DNA of 64,000 bases, from positions 1,328,464-1,392,463 of the forward strand of contig NOKP01000001.1 of assembly GCA_002682825.1 (NCBI GenBank), given 5' to 3'. Numbering within the stretch: position 1 is the first letter of the stretch; every line of letters begins with the position of its first letter. Below, piece after piece: positions 46,401 through 59,403 of this stretch. The notes beneath the pieces are model-generated. The model searched no databases, was not told where the DNA came from, and worked only from the letters and a program-made list of their open reading frames with translations. Origin of the DNA: Neonectria sp. B-13. Lineage: Eukaryota; Ascomycota; Sordariomycetes; Hypocreales; Nectriaceae. A program made the position numbers and the translations under genes.

Positions 46401-49400
46401 GGCGCTAAGCTCGTTAGAGACAACCTTCCACACTAAGAGCCCACGATTCCACGAAGACGACCCTTATTACGGCAATTTCCATATTGCAATAAACCTTGCC
46501 TGGAGAGGCGCCTGGAGGTTGGAACCAAGTGCCTTGGACCAAAGAGCCCGGAGTTTGGAGTTGGGACGGAGCCGTGGTGGTACAATGGCCGCCTTGCACA
46601 CGTCCATTTCCGGGGGTTGTATTGAAGACCTGGGGTCCAGGGGTCCTTTCTTCCAGCCTGAGATGTGGTTGGCTCGTTCTTTCTCTGGCTGCAGCAGGCA
46701 AGACATCGGGTTGAACTCTGTGTGCATTCCCCATTCTGCACCAATTCATCTGGTCTGCAGAGAGGAGAAATACCCGTCCCGACCTCGAAAAGTTGTTATG
46801 ATTGCTTCTGATGGTCGCCACCAACAACCCTGCACTCAGGCGGCCACCACCGGTGACCGCCCACCTTGACCCTTTTGAGCCTAGAGACGGGAGGACCCTA
46901 TCGCCGGTTCGAGGCAGGTGTCTTCCGTCTGTAAGTCAGTCAGTTAATTCGGTCAACAGAAGGGCCAAGAGCATTAGAAACAGGGGCCTACCACCAGCTC
47001 AGAACTAAAGCCGCCAGCGAGCGGGTTGCTTGGATCTTGGAATAAGAAAGCCGATAATCTGCGATCCTGCCCGGCTGCCGTCCCGTCCGCCAGCAGCCCC
47101 TCAAAAAGCAAGCAAGGAATGAGATGCTTTGTTGGAGCTTGGGCATGGCTTTATGAGTGGTGGAGCGAGGGGGCATGCGCTCCGCTTCATCCACCGTCAT
47201 GTCCAGCATCTTGATCAATTAGCCCTGGCGCTGGGCTTCTTGATCCGATGTTGGGCGTAACTGCGGGGTGTAGCAATACGCTCGCCAAAGGGACTGTGAT
47301 TGAAATGCCGGCTGCTCGGCGACGACCAAGAATGACACCTTGAAGCTGGGCGATGGTGCTGGCCGCCGCTTGAACTTGTCGTCATGGTCCCGTGGGTGGG
47401 CAGATGGTCGACCTAGGTTCGAATGTACGAACACACCAGTCATACAGTAGTACCTGCAGCCGGCAGATGACCTTGGGTGGGAGGAGGGATGGATGAACCA
47501 GATCACATCTCCCAATGCCACACAGGTAGCACCATTCACTCTTTGGTAGCTATGAATAAGGAAGTTGGCCTCATCGTTGACTGAAACTTGCAGCATGTTG
47601 TTGGCGAATGAAGTAGACAATTCCAGGGTGAGCGTATTTGACGGATCACTGGTTCATGACAGATGTAGACCAGGCTGCCACACCCGCCTTGGCTGGCTGG
47701 CTTGATGGCTTGATGGCGCTGCGAGTAGTCCGATTAGGCAGGGCGAGTCGTGCAGATGCCGTAGTGGGGTGCTTGTTTGTGGGATGCCGTTCTTCATACT
47801 GGGCCATCTCCAGGCCGTCCGCTCCAGGTTGAATCCTGCATCGTGATTGCATGATCTTTTGATCCTGGTGGTGCCTGGTCCCGAGACGGCCGGAGACGAT
47901 TCATCGCCACAGCCGAACGCGACCTGGGAGTGAAAATGATGCCTCTCGCGGTCATCCTTTCTGTCGCCTCGTCGATGGAAGGAATTGTATTAGATTGGAT
48001 CCCCAATCAACGCACAGTCAATTGGGCCAGACCACGGGCTGGGGCATGCCAATGGTAATGCCCCAAGTCGGAGAAGCTGGGCTAATGCGGCGGCAAACAT
48101 TGACACTAGCCCTGGCTAGGCCAACCATAGTGACGGCATTGAGAGGCAGGACTCTCGGAAGTTGGAAGCTAAGTGGGCTGGACCCAGGGCGACAGGGTTA
48201 CCGAAGCTACTATGTACCTGGCCAGAGGAAGCTGCAGCGGGAAGAACGGGCACTGCTTCAGTGGGGGAGAGGGAAAGAGGGAGAAAAAGAGTGGTCTTTT
48301 TGGATCATGTCCAAGCTATCTTCTGGACGCCCAGCTACAATCAATCCATGGCCTGCTGAGTCCCAGACTTGGGAGGCGAAGTCCCGCTGGCAAGTGGATT
48401 TGACAGAACCACCACTCGACGACGGCGCCAGTAGGTGTGCGCGTGTGTGTGTGCGCGTGTCTTGTGTGCGTGTGTGTGTCTGGACTAGACAGGGGTCATC
48501 CCAGATTGGCGTCTGGCCAGGGTGCGACGATGGAGCCAGCCCGGTAGCGCCGCCCAGGACGGGAGACGTGGGAGTGGATGCCCTTGCAACTCGGAGGGGA
48601 AACAGGACGGCGGGTGCGGTGGAGCTTGGGTCCAATTTCTCGACGGTCTGTTGTTCGTTCGATTCGAAGGCCATGCCATGCCATGCCATCCATGGATGGG
48701 CTCCGTCATTTGATGGTTAACTAATGCTGCTGCCATCGTCGCCATTGCTGTCGCTGTCGCTGTCACTGCTTGTTGGAGAGAGAGAAGGGGCCAGGCTTGA
48801 GTGGCTGTAATCGTGAAGATGCGATGCTTCCTCATGCTTCCATTGGTTCTTCTCAGATCCCCGCACAAGCGGGCTATTAGAGATTGAGGAGAGTGGGAGA
48901 ACAAGAGAGGGAGAGAAAGGACAGGGTGTGTGAGGATGTGCCCCAACTCGGCGATTCGCGCCTCGTGGCTTCTCTCTTTTTGCTCCTGCCCTTACATCGG
49001 TACTCCCGCCGCACCGCACACGCTCGTTACTTCGAATGGAAGGAGCCTACTGATCTTGGTAAGGTACTATGCAGCCAGCAGTGAAAAGTACAGGACATGA
49101 TCACGACAGCATGGTTGCGATCGCGACGGCACGACCCCACGCCAGACTCTCCGCTTCCTCCACTCTCTTTCCAAGCGGTCTACATTTGCGTGCCTTGTTG
49201 CAGTTGGGTACTCCTCACCTGTATTCGTAGGGCAGCCGCCTGCCTTAGAAATCCAACCACTACCGAGGACGCTAGGGGCTCGTTCGTCGATATGTCGTCG
49301 ATGATGCCGGACGGTGCGCGATGCGGTGTTGGGGTCCTGTGCGGATGTCCCTTCGGCGCCCCGAGTCCCGAGCGAGGGTTCGATGGAGATCCCTGGAGAA

Positions 49401-50208
49401 AGCGCAAATCGAGGGATGGATCAGCGCAACGTCTTGCACGTCCGCCCTGCCTCCCCAAAACATAAGTAGTACGCACGAAGTATTGCACCTTTTGCGCTCT
49501 TTGCACCTTGTAATTGTAGGTGGTTACCTCTACCAATACTCCGTACACACTCTAGGTTTGCACCTGGGCTGGGTTGGCTGATATACTTTGCCTTGAGGTT
49601 GCCTTCCTGCTCGCCCTGTTCCCCTCGTGTTTCTGCCTCCGTCGAGAAACGACGGTCCCACACCATTCGTACCGCCGCCTCTCCGCCTTGCCTGTGGGTA
49701 CACGCCGTGTCTCGAGGGAAATAGGGCGGCGGTGGGATGGTTCAAGCGGGCGGACAATGGACGCATCGTATCCTCCTCTACCTCTTGGATGATATTGGAT
49801 GAGTTAGCCTTCGACAGCACCAAGCGAGCAGTCCGTACTCTGAGACCTCGCCCGAGCAGGTACCCGCCGGGTCCAAGTCCGGACACTACTACTGCACACG
49901 AGTACTTTGATGTTACGGACAGAAGTGGTGGGCGAGACAAGTCATCATCTGAGGTGATGATCCACGAGCCACCGGCGCCCACCACCCATTGACAGCCCAC
50001 CCATCACTGTGTGTAGTACCACAACTACAACTAGCACCACCACCCACACACACTGCGCCCAGTAGATTTCCGTCAGACGCACATGCTGCCAGGGTGATGG
50101 GTACATTGTCGTTGTAAATGGCACGATTGGGTATTCACCTGGGCAGGCTGGCATTCACATACCGCAGGCGGTCATCGAAGAGGAAGAATTATGCCGAGCG
50201 AGTCAATA

Positions 50209-50251
50209 AGTGAGTTGAGTGAGTGAGTGAGTGAGTGGCCGAGTGAGTGAG
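50209..50251 (+). repeat. GAGT/GTGA tetranucleotide array
   Basis: About ten near-perfect GAGT units with one GGCC interruption. It lies in the gene-free region upstream of MED15. No function is apparent. Confidence 0.8.
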
Positions 50252-51334
50252 ACTTGCTGATCAGACTCCCAGAGCCTTGGATCAAAGCACACCCAGACAA
50301 GTATCTTTTGTTCGTCGTTAGTGTGCCTGGGTGAGACGGGGGACAAGGATTATGACCCCGACCAGGGCCAGGGATTCGCAACCAGGACCCCGTGGATCCA
50401 TCCAACTGCCCTGCCCTGCCCTGCCAAATCCAAATCCCAGTCCAGCTACTGTTCAGTTTCTGGTCGAGTCTCCCCCGGCTGGGCCAATGGTTCCCTCTCA
50501 TTCCGGCTCTGTCTCTCCTTTGTGTGTCGCCAGTGCCTGAGGTGGGTGTGGCACTCCCTCCCGCCCAAACTACCACTTCTTCCGTTTCTGCTGGTGTCTG
50601 GTTGGCGTCTGGTGTCTGGTGTCTGGTGTCTGGTGGCTGGACTCCCTCACTTTACTAGACTAGGTGCTCACCAAGCCGTTGCCTTCTTCGACTCGTTCCG
50701 CCCGTTTTGATTCCCGTCCTTCTGGTCTGGCCATCATAAACTGTACGAATACAGAGTCCAGTTTATTTGACGTGCTCTCCTCTCTCAGACTGATTCTTCT
50801 CCATGCGCCTCCTTGCTTGTAGAAACCCATTTTACCCTTCTTCACCCACACTCTCTTCTTCCCCCGCCCAGCACCGTACGTTGTCATCGTCCCTCCATCC
50901 CCATCCCTCCACATCCATTCATCAAATTCTCGTCATCGGTACCCCTTTGGGCTGGCCGTCCCCCAATTAACCGCACCCCATCCATCACTCCATTTCCCCG
51001 TCGGACGTGCCCTTACGACGTACGTGCCGGTGCTTGCACTGCCCATCCGTCCGTTTCAGCCATCGCCAGGCCCAGCAAGCAGTAATCGAATCCAGCGCGG
51101 CTCTGCTTCTTAGGTGTTGCCGTAGGTACTAAACGCGGGAAACATTCCTGGCATAGGCCTACCTAAGTACTAAGGTACCGTACGTAGTAGCGTCCGCTTC
51201 AGGTCGATCGACTGCCGTCGATAGGTCGCGCCCACACAACCTGTACGTAGCAGAAGCGCACCGGGCCACCAGCCAGAAGCCGAACCTTAATGGGGGAAGG
51301 GTTCTGCCCGAAAAACAACCCGTCCTTGCCCTGC

Positions 51335-51363
51335 TGAGGATGAGGATGAGGATGAGGATGAGG
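51335..51363 (+). repeat. GAGGAT hexamer array
   Basis: Nearly five tandem copies of GAGGAT about 1.4 kb upstream of the MED15 start. Confidence 0.85.
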
Positions 51364-52794
51364 TGCCATTCAGTTGCAAGAAAGTACCCCGTACATGTAC
51401 CTTGGCTGTGCACGGTACCTCGTCGCTGCCAGAGCGCCCTCTGACAGAAGTGGAGTCCAAAACTGGCTAATAGCGAGCCCGCTGCACGTCTCCATCAAAC
51501 TTGCTCAGTGCCCTGCCGACACGCCAACGCCTCCCCCCCACTATCATGTACTCTGTACCCACCTACCTCAGGGTACCTCGAGCCTGGCGTCTTGCCTCCA
51601 TCTACGGGCTGGGCTGGGCTGGGCTCCTGGGCTTCCGCTAGGCTCCCTTTCCGCTGGGTGTGCTTCCATGGCGGCCTCGATCTCTCTCCAATCTTGGTTC
51701 CATTGTCACCTCACCTTCCTTACGCCTTATCCTTCCTCACGGTCTCTCTCTCACTCTCTGTCCGCCTCTCTTCTCTCACCCTCACTCTATCACTCTCTCC
51801 ACTCCTCATCATCACCTCTCCCTTCTGGACGATCTTTTTCCCCCTTCTTTTCTGTCCATCTAGTCCATCAAAGCGCAGTTTTGTGCTGGGGCCTCCTGCA
51901 TCCTCCGCTTCAACTCGCCCAGCCCGGCAGTCGTCCCTGGCCCTGGGCTCCACGAAATTCCGCGCCTGCTGCTCCGACTGGGGGGGCCTGTCGCAACGAA
52001 ATCCCACACAACACCACCCTCGACCCCCAGCGCTTGCGACCTTTTCACTTCCCGTCCACATCAACACCGCTTCGCCTGCGACCAGCGACTCAACTCGACC
52101 CGGACTCGATCGACCGAGACGACCGACCGTCACGACGACCGCCCACGAGCTACGACGCTGACCTCGCAGCCTGCATCGACTCTCCTCCTGGATCGTGATT
52201 CACTAGCCGGCGCCGTCGTCGCCTCACCACTTCCTACCGCTCTACCGTGCCGAACTGGGCAGCCGTTAATATTACACGATCCACTGCTCAGACCCAACTT
52301 TGGACACCGCATCGCCGCCTCCTCCCCTTGGACTCTCCTCTCACTCTCCTCTCCCCTCTCTCTACTTCCCTCCTGTCAGCTTCTGTCCTTTGGTGAACTG
52401 GACGCTCTTGTTCTTGGAATCTTTTCCCACCTGTCGTTCCCCATCATACAGGACCTCTCGCCTTCAGCCACTGCCTCGTCCGCCGACGCCTCGTTACACC
52501 AACGACTGGCTTTTTATGGACCGCCCTGCGAGTCACTAGGCACCTCGCAGCCCGTTGACGGCCATTCGCCTTACTGTCAAAAAGGCAAACCGCAAATATC
52601 CTGGGTCGCCGCCCTTTGTTTGCACCATCCCTTTTAAATTCAACTCTCGACCACGGTATCTTGACTTGAGCTCTTCGCCGCACCGTCGCCTTCCGCTACC
52701 ATCTTCGCCGTTTGATTTCAGCCAGCTCTTCCCACCCGTTGACCGACCACGCATACTCTAGACTGGGACTTGTTCCGTCATCCCACCAACGGCC

Positions 52795-53910
52795 ATGGCG
52801 GCCAACATGCAGCATATGGCTGGGGCCGGCCAGATGATGCCCCAGCAGATGCGCAAACCCAACAGCAACCAACTGCAACAAATCGTATACCAGAACTTGG
52901 TTCAACACACACAGCCCTTCACCGGCATCTGCTGGCAGGCCAACGTCGCTATCGGTGACCGACTGGGCAAGACGATGAACCTGTACGTCTCACTCCGGCC
53001 TCCACTCGCTTGCCTAGCCCCGACGCGCATCGCGACTCCCCAACCGTGAACATCACTAACTTGCATTAGTATCTCAAACATTGCCCTCGCTATGAACGGA
53101 GTCGACTCCATGAAGGCAGCAGAATTTGGCTGCAGCTTTGAGCGAGAGATGTTCCACAAGTCTCCTACGAAGGTACACACCCCATTACTCACCCTCCAAC
53201 CTTGTTGGCATCATGCCTTGTACTAACCTTTCTCACAGGAAGCTTATGACCAAGAAATGACTAACAAGATCATGGACTTCTACAAGAAACGGCAAGCCAA
53301 CGAGCCGAATCTCCAAAATGCCCTGAACGCCAACGCACAGGCTCAAGCTCAAGCACAGGCACAAGCCCAAGCAATGATGAACATGCAAGCACAGATGGGG
53401 CGTGGTATGGGCCAAGGACCTCAGCAGGGCTTCCAGCCCATGCAACACCCAATGCAAGCTCAAATGCCCCAGCAGCAGCAGATGGGAATGGGCATGGGGA
53501 TGGGAGTTGGAATACCAAACCAGGCTGGCCGAGGGATGGGTCCTAACCAACAGATCATGGGCATGCCCGGTAACCAGGCCCGCCCGCAGCAAGGATATCC
53601 CAATGAGCTATCACGACTGTCCCCCCAGGACAAGAGCAAAGTTGCAGAGCTGGCGGCCAGGATGATGAACAATGCGTCGGAGCAGGTAAAAGCCAACACC
53701 CGACTTCAACTGCAACAGAGGCTTCCTCCACAACAGTTGGCCGAATTCCAGGCCCAGGGCAAGGACCCGCTTCTATGGTTTTATCAGAACCAGGCTTTCC
53801 AAGTGCTCAAGGCAAACATGGGTCGACTGGCAAATGGGAACGCCAATCCCGCACAGGCAGCGTTGATGCAACAGCAGCAGTCGCAACAATCTATGCAGAG
53901 GCAGCAGTCG

Positions 53911-53945
<35 letters not shown>

Positions 53946-56900
53946 ACAACAGCCGCAGCAACAGCCGGGAATGATGAATGGGGCTCAGGGTGGGAATGAG
54001 TTTGCGCAGTTCACCCCGAACATGGAGAGCATCAAGGATCAACAGATGACTGGTCTCATGGCCCAGCAGGCTGGTCAGATGGTTGTCCCAGCAAGCGGCG
54101 TGCCTAATCGGAACCCTACTCCTCAACCGATGGGACAGAACATGCCCAACCAGCAAGGCCCTAACCAGCCTCCTCGTCCCGCTCAGCAACCTCCTCAGCA
54201 GCAGCAGCCCCAGTCTCAGCAGCAAGGCATTAATCTTCAACAGATGAAGATGAACCAGACAGCTCAACAATCCCAGGCACAACTACAAGCGCAGGCACAA
54301 ATCAAGCAGCAAATGCAAGGTCAACCAGGGATGAACGGCAACATGCCCCCTGCCCAGAGTCCAGCCATGAACACCCTGAATACACCCGTATCACGACCAC
54401 CGAACAACATAAATCCCATGGGTAACCAGGGTATGGGTCAGGGTGCTACTCAGTTTGGGGACCAGCGTTTCAACCAAGGGACGCAGCGACCGAACAGCCA
54501 GGCCTTCCAGAATATGCTCCAAAATTTGACCCAAGAACAGCGAACGGCGGTCAGTGGAATGCCTCCTGAGAAGCTGAATGAGGTGATGCGGAGATGGCAG
54601 AGCCAGCGCCAGGAGCAGATGGCCATGGGCGGAGCTCAGACTCCAGGGCAGATGCAGAACCGAACACCTACCCAAATGGGCCAGATGAACCCAAACATAC
54701 CTGGGCAGATGATGCCACAGCCTGGAGCTACTGGTGGTGTGAACCAGCAGATGCAGGCTCCACGGGGACCGCAAAACCCCCAGGCTATCGCCATGATGGA
54801 CTCAATGGACCTGCCGCCCCAGGTTCTCTCCCAGCTGGGTCAAATACCACCTGAGGTGAAGAAATGGGGAGCATTAAAAATGTGGCTCGGTCAGAACAAT
54901 GTTGCTCAGCATGTCCGCAACCAGCTCGCAGCTATCCAACAGAAACAGTTCCAACTTCTTCTCCAGAAGCGAAACTTTGTTCTTCCTCAGCAACAGCAGC
55001 AGCAACAGCAGCAGCAGCAACAACAAGCTCAACAGCAGCAACAACAACAAGCCCAACAGCAGGCTCAGCAGCAAGCTCAGCAGCAGGCTCAGCAACAGGC
55101 TCAGCAGCAACAGGCCCAGCAACAGCAGCAACAGGCTCAACAGCAGCAACAAGCTCAGCAACCACCACAAGCACCGCAGCCACCGCAACAACCTCAGCAA
55201 GCACAAAACCCCAACATGAATCCTGCCATGCAAACTCCTGGTGGCCCAGGACCCAACGCTCAACAGGCGATGAGACCCGTACCGAATATCCCCCCACAGG
55301 TTCTTCAGGTCTCCCCTCAGGAGCTGATGCATGTTCGAAATCAGAGGCCGAATTTGGCGAATGTGCCTGATGAGCAGCTGCGGATGATGGTTATGCAAAT
55401 GAAGAGGCAGAGCTGGATGACACAGCAACAAATGCGAGGCCAGCAAGCACAGGCGCAAGCTCGTGTACAGGCGCAGGGTCAACAGGGTGGACAGAACCAG
55501 ATCCAAGTTCCCCAAGCCCAGATGCAGCTCCAACAGCAACAACAGCAGCAGCAACAACAACTGCAGCAGCAGCAACCTGTGCAGCCGAACCAGACTCCTC
55601 AGCCCCAGAGCATGCAGGCACCGAACGCCATGGGCCAGAAACAGCCTAACGCGACGCCGACACCAGAGCAAATGCGCACCGCCCGACCACAACCTGCCAA
55701 CAACCGGGCTCAGCCACCAAACCCTTCACCATCAACGTCCGCTAAGAATCTGAAGCGCCCCAGTACCGACGAGCACACGGATCCGGCTGAAAGTGCTAAG
55801 CCTGCCACCCAAGTTCGACCGCCTTCTCAGCCCAATCAGCAGCAGCAACAGAAGGGTTTCCCAAATTTGACGCCGCAACAAATTGCACAACTCAACCCCG
55901 AGCATCGAGCCAAGTACGAGCAATACGTGAAAATGCAAATGGCGAACAGGGCCGGCGCTGGTGGAAGCCAGGCAGACATCAACTTGGCCCGACTCAAAGC
56001 AATTGGTCAAGAGGAACAGAGGCAGTCGTCGCAAGAGGTAATGGTAGACATTCCAATGGATCCTCAGGAGCACAGCGATACAGCAGTCAAGCTCCAGCGA
56101 ATTGTTGTGGATATGGGGAAGATTGGTCGCGGGTTGAGCAAGTGGTATGCTATCACTCGTGATGATCAACGCGCCAAAATGTTTTTCAGAACGGTAAGTC
56201 AAAAGCAATGCATCCCAGCCAAATACCAAAACTAACTTGTCTAGCGATGGCGGATCATGAAGCAGTTTGCGGACGGAGAGAAGATGAATGCGCTCAAGGA
56301 CACGTTCAGCATCAGAGCCGCCGAGATTGACCAGGCTCGGGCGATGCTTGAGAGCATGGCGAAGGATCTCGCCGCCAGTGTCTTCGGGCGCGGAATGATG
56401 AAGTCGAACAGCCAGCAGCAGGCTACTCCTCAAACCCAGAATGCCCAGCTCACTCAACAGCAACAACTGCAACAGCAGCAGCAACAAGCTCAGCAACAAC
56501 AAGCTCAGCTGCAGCAACAGGCTCAGAGCAACCAACCGGCCCCTCTCAATGCTGCCAACCTGGAGAAGAACGCTCAGGCTTTAACCAAAGCAAACCAGAA
56601 GGCAGGCAAGGGTGGCCAGACGCCCGTTGCACCGACCACGTCACAGCCACCCTTCCAGTTTGGGGCTTCATCCCCTCACGGCAATCCCAGTTACGTGGGC
56701 AAGCCCAAGGACATGAATCTCCAGATCCCGCCGGCGCGCAAGAAGCAGAAGATGACTGGACAGACCCCCCAGGGCGCCACACCGTCGCCGCAAATCAGCA
56801 AGAAGTCATCCCCGGAAATGAGGAGAGCTTCGGAGCCTCAAGCACCCCCGAAACCACTCTTTGTCTGCCAGGAGCCTGATTGCGAGATGTCAACAGTTGG

Positions 56901-57654
56901 ATTCCCGACGGAGCAAGTCCTTCAGCACCACGTCCAGGAGGACCACACGAGGCCAAAGGAGGACCCGATGAAGTTTGTTCAGGAGAACCTTGCCCTAGCT
57001 TTGGGACTAGAACCGGATGGTACGCCAAAGAAGGACCAGAAGCCCCTCGAAGCGGCACCGTCGATGAGCGTGACGAACTCCAAGCAAGGCCAGACACCCG
57101 CGACCCTAGCGGGCACGCCCATGTCTGGTGACACATCTCTCAAGGTGCCTCCTACAAGCCTGGGCAAGCACCAGGATGGAAAAGTCGGAATCAAGAATGA
57201 GGCGGCGGTGAAGCCAGTGGATACTAAGCCTCTCGAGACGGCACCTCCAGCCATCGATCCCTGGGCCAACTCGACGATTGATCCCCAAAGCTTGATCAGC
57301 AACCTGGGTCTGGAGAATGGGCTTCGGAACGTTATCGGCGACCTCAATGTATACCGATCATTAACACCAAACGATACGCCCGAGTCGAGCAAAGACGGTG
57401 GATCGAGCGAACCGAACAGCGACATCTCTGAGGGCGTGAGTCTGGAGATTGACTTTGACTGGCATAACGTGGATACCGACCTCCTGCTGAACATGAACAC
57501 CACCAGCCTTGGTGGGAACTTTGGCTCGCTGGACATGGATGCTTCGCTGTTGCTAGACCCTTCGGCTGGTCCGCCACCAGACTGGGATGAAGTCAACACC
57601 GACTTCTCGAAGCCATTCCAGCTTGACACCAGCTTTTATTCCATGGAGACTTGA
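52795..57654 (+). CDS. Mediator tail subunit 15 (MED15/Gal11)
   Basis: Mediator tail subunit that binds activators through a KIX domain and relays to RNA polymerase II. Exons: 52795-52982, 53070-53172, 53239-56193, 56245-57654, giving 1551 residues. The KIX domain spans about residues 18-96 (VYQNLVQHT through NGVDSMKAAEFGCSFEREMF). A very long Q-, M- and N-rich region follows, with mixed CAG/CAA runs near 580 and 680-770. NMLQNLTQEQ at about 522 and LTPQQIAQL near 972 are short conserved-looking blocks. The C-terminal part contains a C2H2-like stretch (CQEPDCEMSTVGFPTEQVLQHHVQEDH in the last exon). The start at 52795 (GGCCATGGCGG) has a good context and directly precedes the KIX. The segment 55837-55950 has an 86% identical copy at the other end of the window. 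Introns are all near the ends of the gene. Confidence 0.93.
55837..55950 (+). repeat. MED15 segment duplicated at 1182-1295
   Basis: Codons 964-1001 of MED15 (polyQ end, then LTPQQIAQL and HRAKYEQYVKMQMA). This block matches 1182-1295 on the opposite strand, 98 of 114 bases, with no gaps. Sequence outside the block does not match. The MED15 frame is intact here, so this is the likely source or the conserved relative. Confidence 0.8.
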
Positions 57655-59403
57655 AAGCATGCGCATTTGGATGTGAGGAGGGAAGACACAAAAAAGTTCT
57701 TTGGTGAGAGTGATACGGGACTTGTAATTGAGAAGAAGTCAAGGGGTGTCCCGGGATATATACCCCAGCGTTACGATGTGATTCGTTGTGTTTTTATTAC
57801 TTTGGCATGAGAGAGAGAGTTCTGCACTGGGTTTTCGGGGACATTTGGAAGGGGGATGGAAAATGGGAAAAGGAGAGAAGGTACTCGAGACACGGAAGCA
57901 CAGGGGTTGGCCTCTGACCTACTACGCTGGGCAAGGTACAACGTGCGGTTTTGGAGGACGCGAGACTTTGTTCTGATTTGGGAGTTGGCCCTTTGGCGGT
58001 GCTAATGCTTGCACTGGATGACGGGCTTATGTTGCCGACTGATTTTATCTGTTTGCCATGGTTTTAGCGTTGCTTGGTGTGTTTTTGTTGATGTTGTTAG
58101 ATGCTTTCTGCGACTTTGTGGTTTCTGCAAAAGGGAGGGAAGGCAGCTAGTCTTAGCTCCGAGGACACAGAGGCGGAGAGCAAATGATACCCAGCGTTTC
58201 GCTACTGAGATTGAATGTCGTTGAGTGATAATGATTGTGATTGTGCCCGTACTTGCTTAGTAGCGATGCCAGTGAGGTTAAGTGGGAGATTTAGTTCACC
58301 CAGGCCTGCGGGTTTTACTACGTACACAGGTACACAGGTAGACTAGAGCGCTCAGGAAACAGTTGACAGCTCAGTGGCAAACCTGGACCCAAGCCCAAGC
58401 CGGCCTTAGGCTCGGCCCCAGCCGGGCTGGATCACGGAGGGACGGACGGATCCCGGTTCCTGCATCCGCTTAGGACGGGAGCTTTCCCCACAAGACCACG
58501 CGCGGCAAGGACTGAAGGCTAAACCTAATTGGGCTAGGAGAGGACCCCATCCACCCAAGACGCGATGTAGAGGTTTATGTCAGCGGGACCAAGCCAGAAT
58601 AGGAAATAAGTAAATACAGCTGCATTCTTCACGACAGTTGCGGGGAGTGACGTGGGAGAAGTGGAGGCTGGAGGGCTGGAGGGCTGGGGACGGGGTTTGA
58701 GGGATAATTAATGGACGCGACGTGGCTGGGTTGGCATTGGCTTCGACATGGGAGAGAACGAGCGATTTTGATCAATTCTTCAGTCGCTTGCCGATACCGA
58801 CCCGAACTTGACTTTGGACGGCCGATTGATTTTGGTCTTGGCCGAGCAGGCGGGCCAATTTTAAGTGACCGTTTACTGCACTGCATGCATGCACTCGTTG
58901 ACACGCGTATACCGAGGACATGTATACCGAGGACATGGTTGACTACAAGCTTCGCGTGCAACTTTATATGAAGCCATCGGGTCTCGATGTGGCTGAGATT
59001 CCGATACCATACGTTTGTCAAGTAAATAAAAATAACGTTTTAATTCTTTGTTTATTTTGGTGTTGTGTTATTTTCTTGTTGATGCTCGTTGTCCCAGAGA
59101 GCTCTGCGGCCTTGTCTCGTCTCGTCCCGTTCTCGTGCGGGTACCCACCCAGCCCGTACGCACCTCACCACTCACACGTCCCTTATCTTATCAGCCCGCC
59201 TCATAACCTCCACTCCCAAGGGCCCCATACCTTCACTTTAGCTGACCTACATCGACCGTGTCCGACAGCTCGACCTTGGAACAAAGGCACGTACAAGCAG
59301 CACCCGACATTTCCAGGTTCCCACGCGCGAGCTGCCTTTCTTCTGCACTCGTCCTTCTCATTCTCTCAGCTTTCTCGAAATTAATCCGCCGCAAGCTGCT
59401 GCA
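57655..59403. other. Gap between MED15 and Whi5-like gene
   Basis: About 1.7 kb with no recognised gene. The first 600 bp should hold the MED15 3' UTR. The part from 59100 is CT-rich (CTCGTCTCGTCCCGTTCTCG) and should contain the leader of the Whi5-like gene. A small direct repeat of TATACCGAGGACATG lies at about 58907-58936. Confidence 0.5.

Larger units (their letters stand above)
40461..52794. other. Gene desert upstream of MED15
   Basis: About 12.3 kb with no credible gene. 40461-42200 is AT-richer, has many stop codons in all frames and no visible transposon features. From 42400 on it is GC-rich with many simple repeats: CA tract 43091-43128, a GGGGAGCA array 44934-44958, GT tract 48435-48480, GAGT array 50209-50251, GTGTCTG array 50593-50640 and GAGGAT array 51335-51363. 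A CRE palindrome TGACGTCA lies at 40745-40752. The last 2 kb (50700-52794) is pyrimidine-rich on the plus strand and probably includes a long leader and promoter of MED15. Open frames up to 274 codons (51374-52198) are pyrimidine-tract artefacts. Confidence 0.5.

Noticed and set aside
51374..52198. 274-codon plus-strand frame upstream of MED15
   Set aside because: Ser/Leu/Pro-rich translation of a pyrimidine-rich leader; a second frame over the same bases is equally open.
54874..55692. 272-codon minus-strand frame opposite MED15, and similar frames at 53773-54282 and 55732-56535
   Set aside because: They are the Leu/Ala/Val-rich antisense of CAG/CAA runs.
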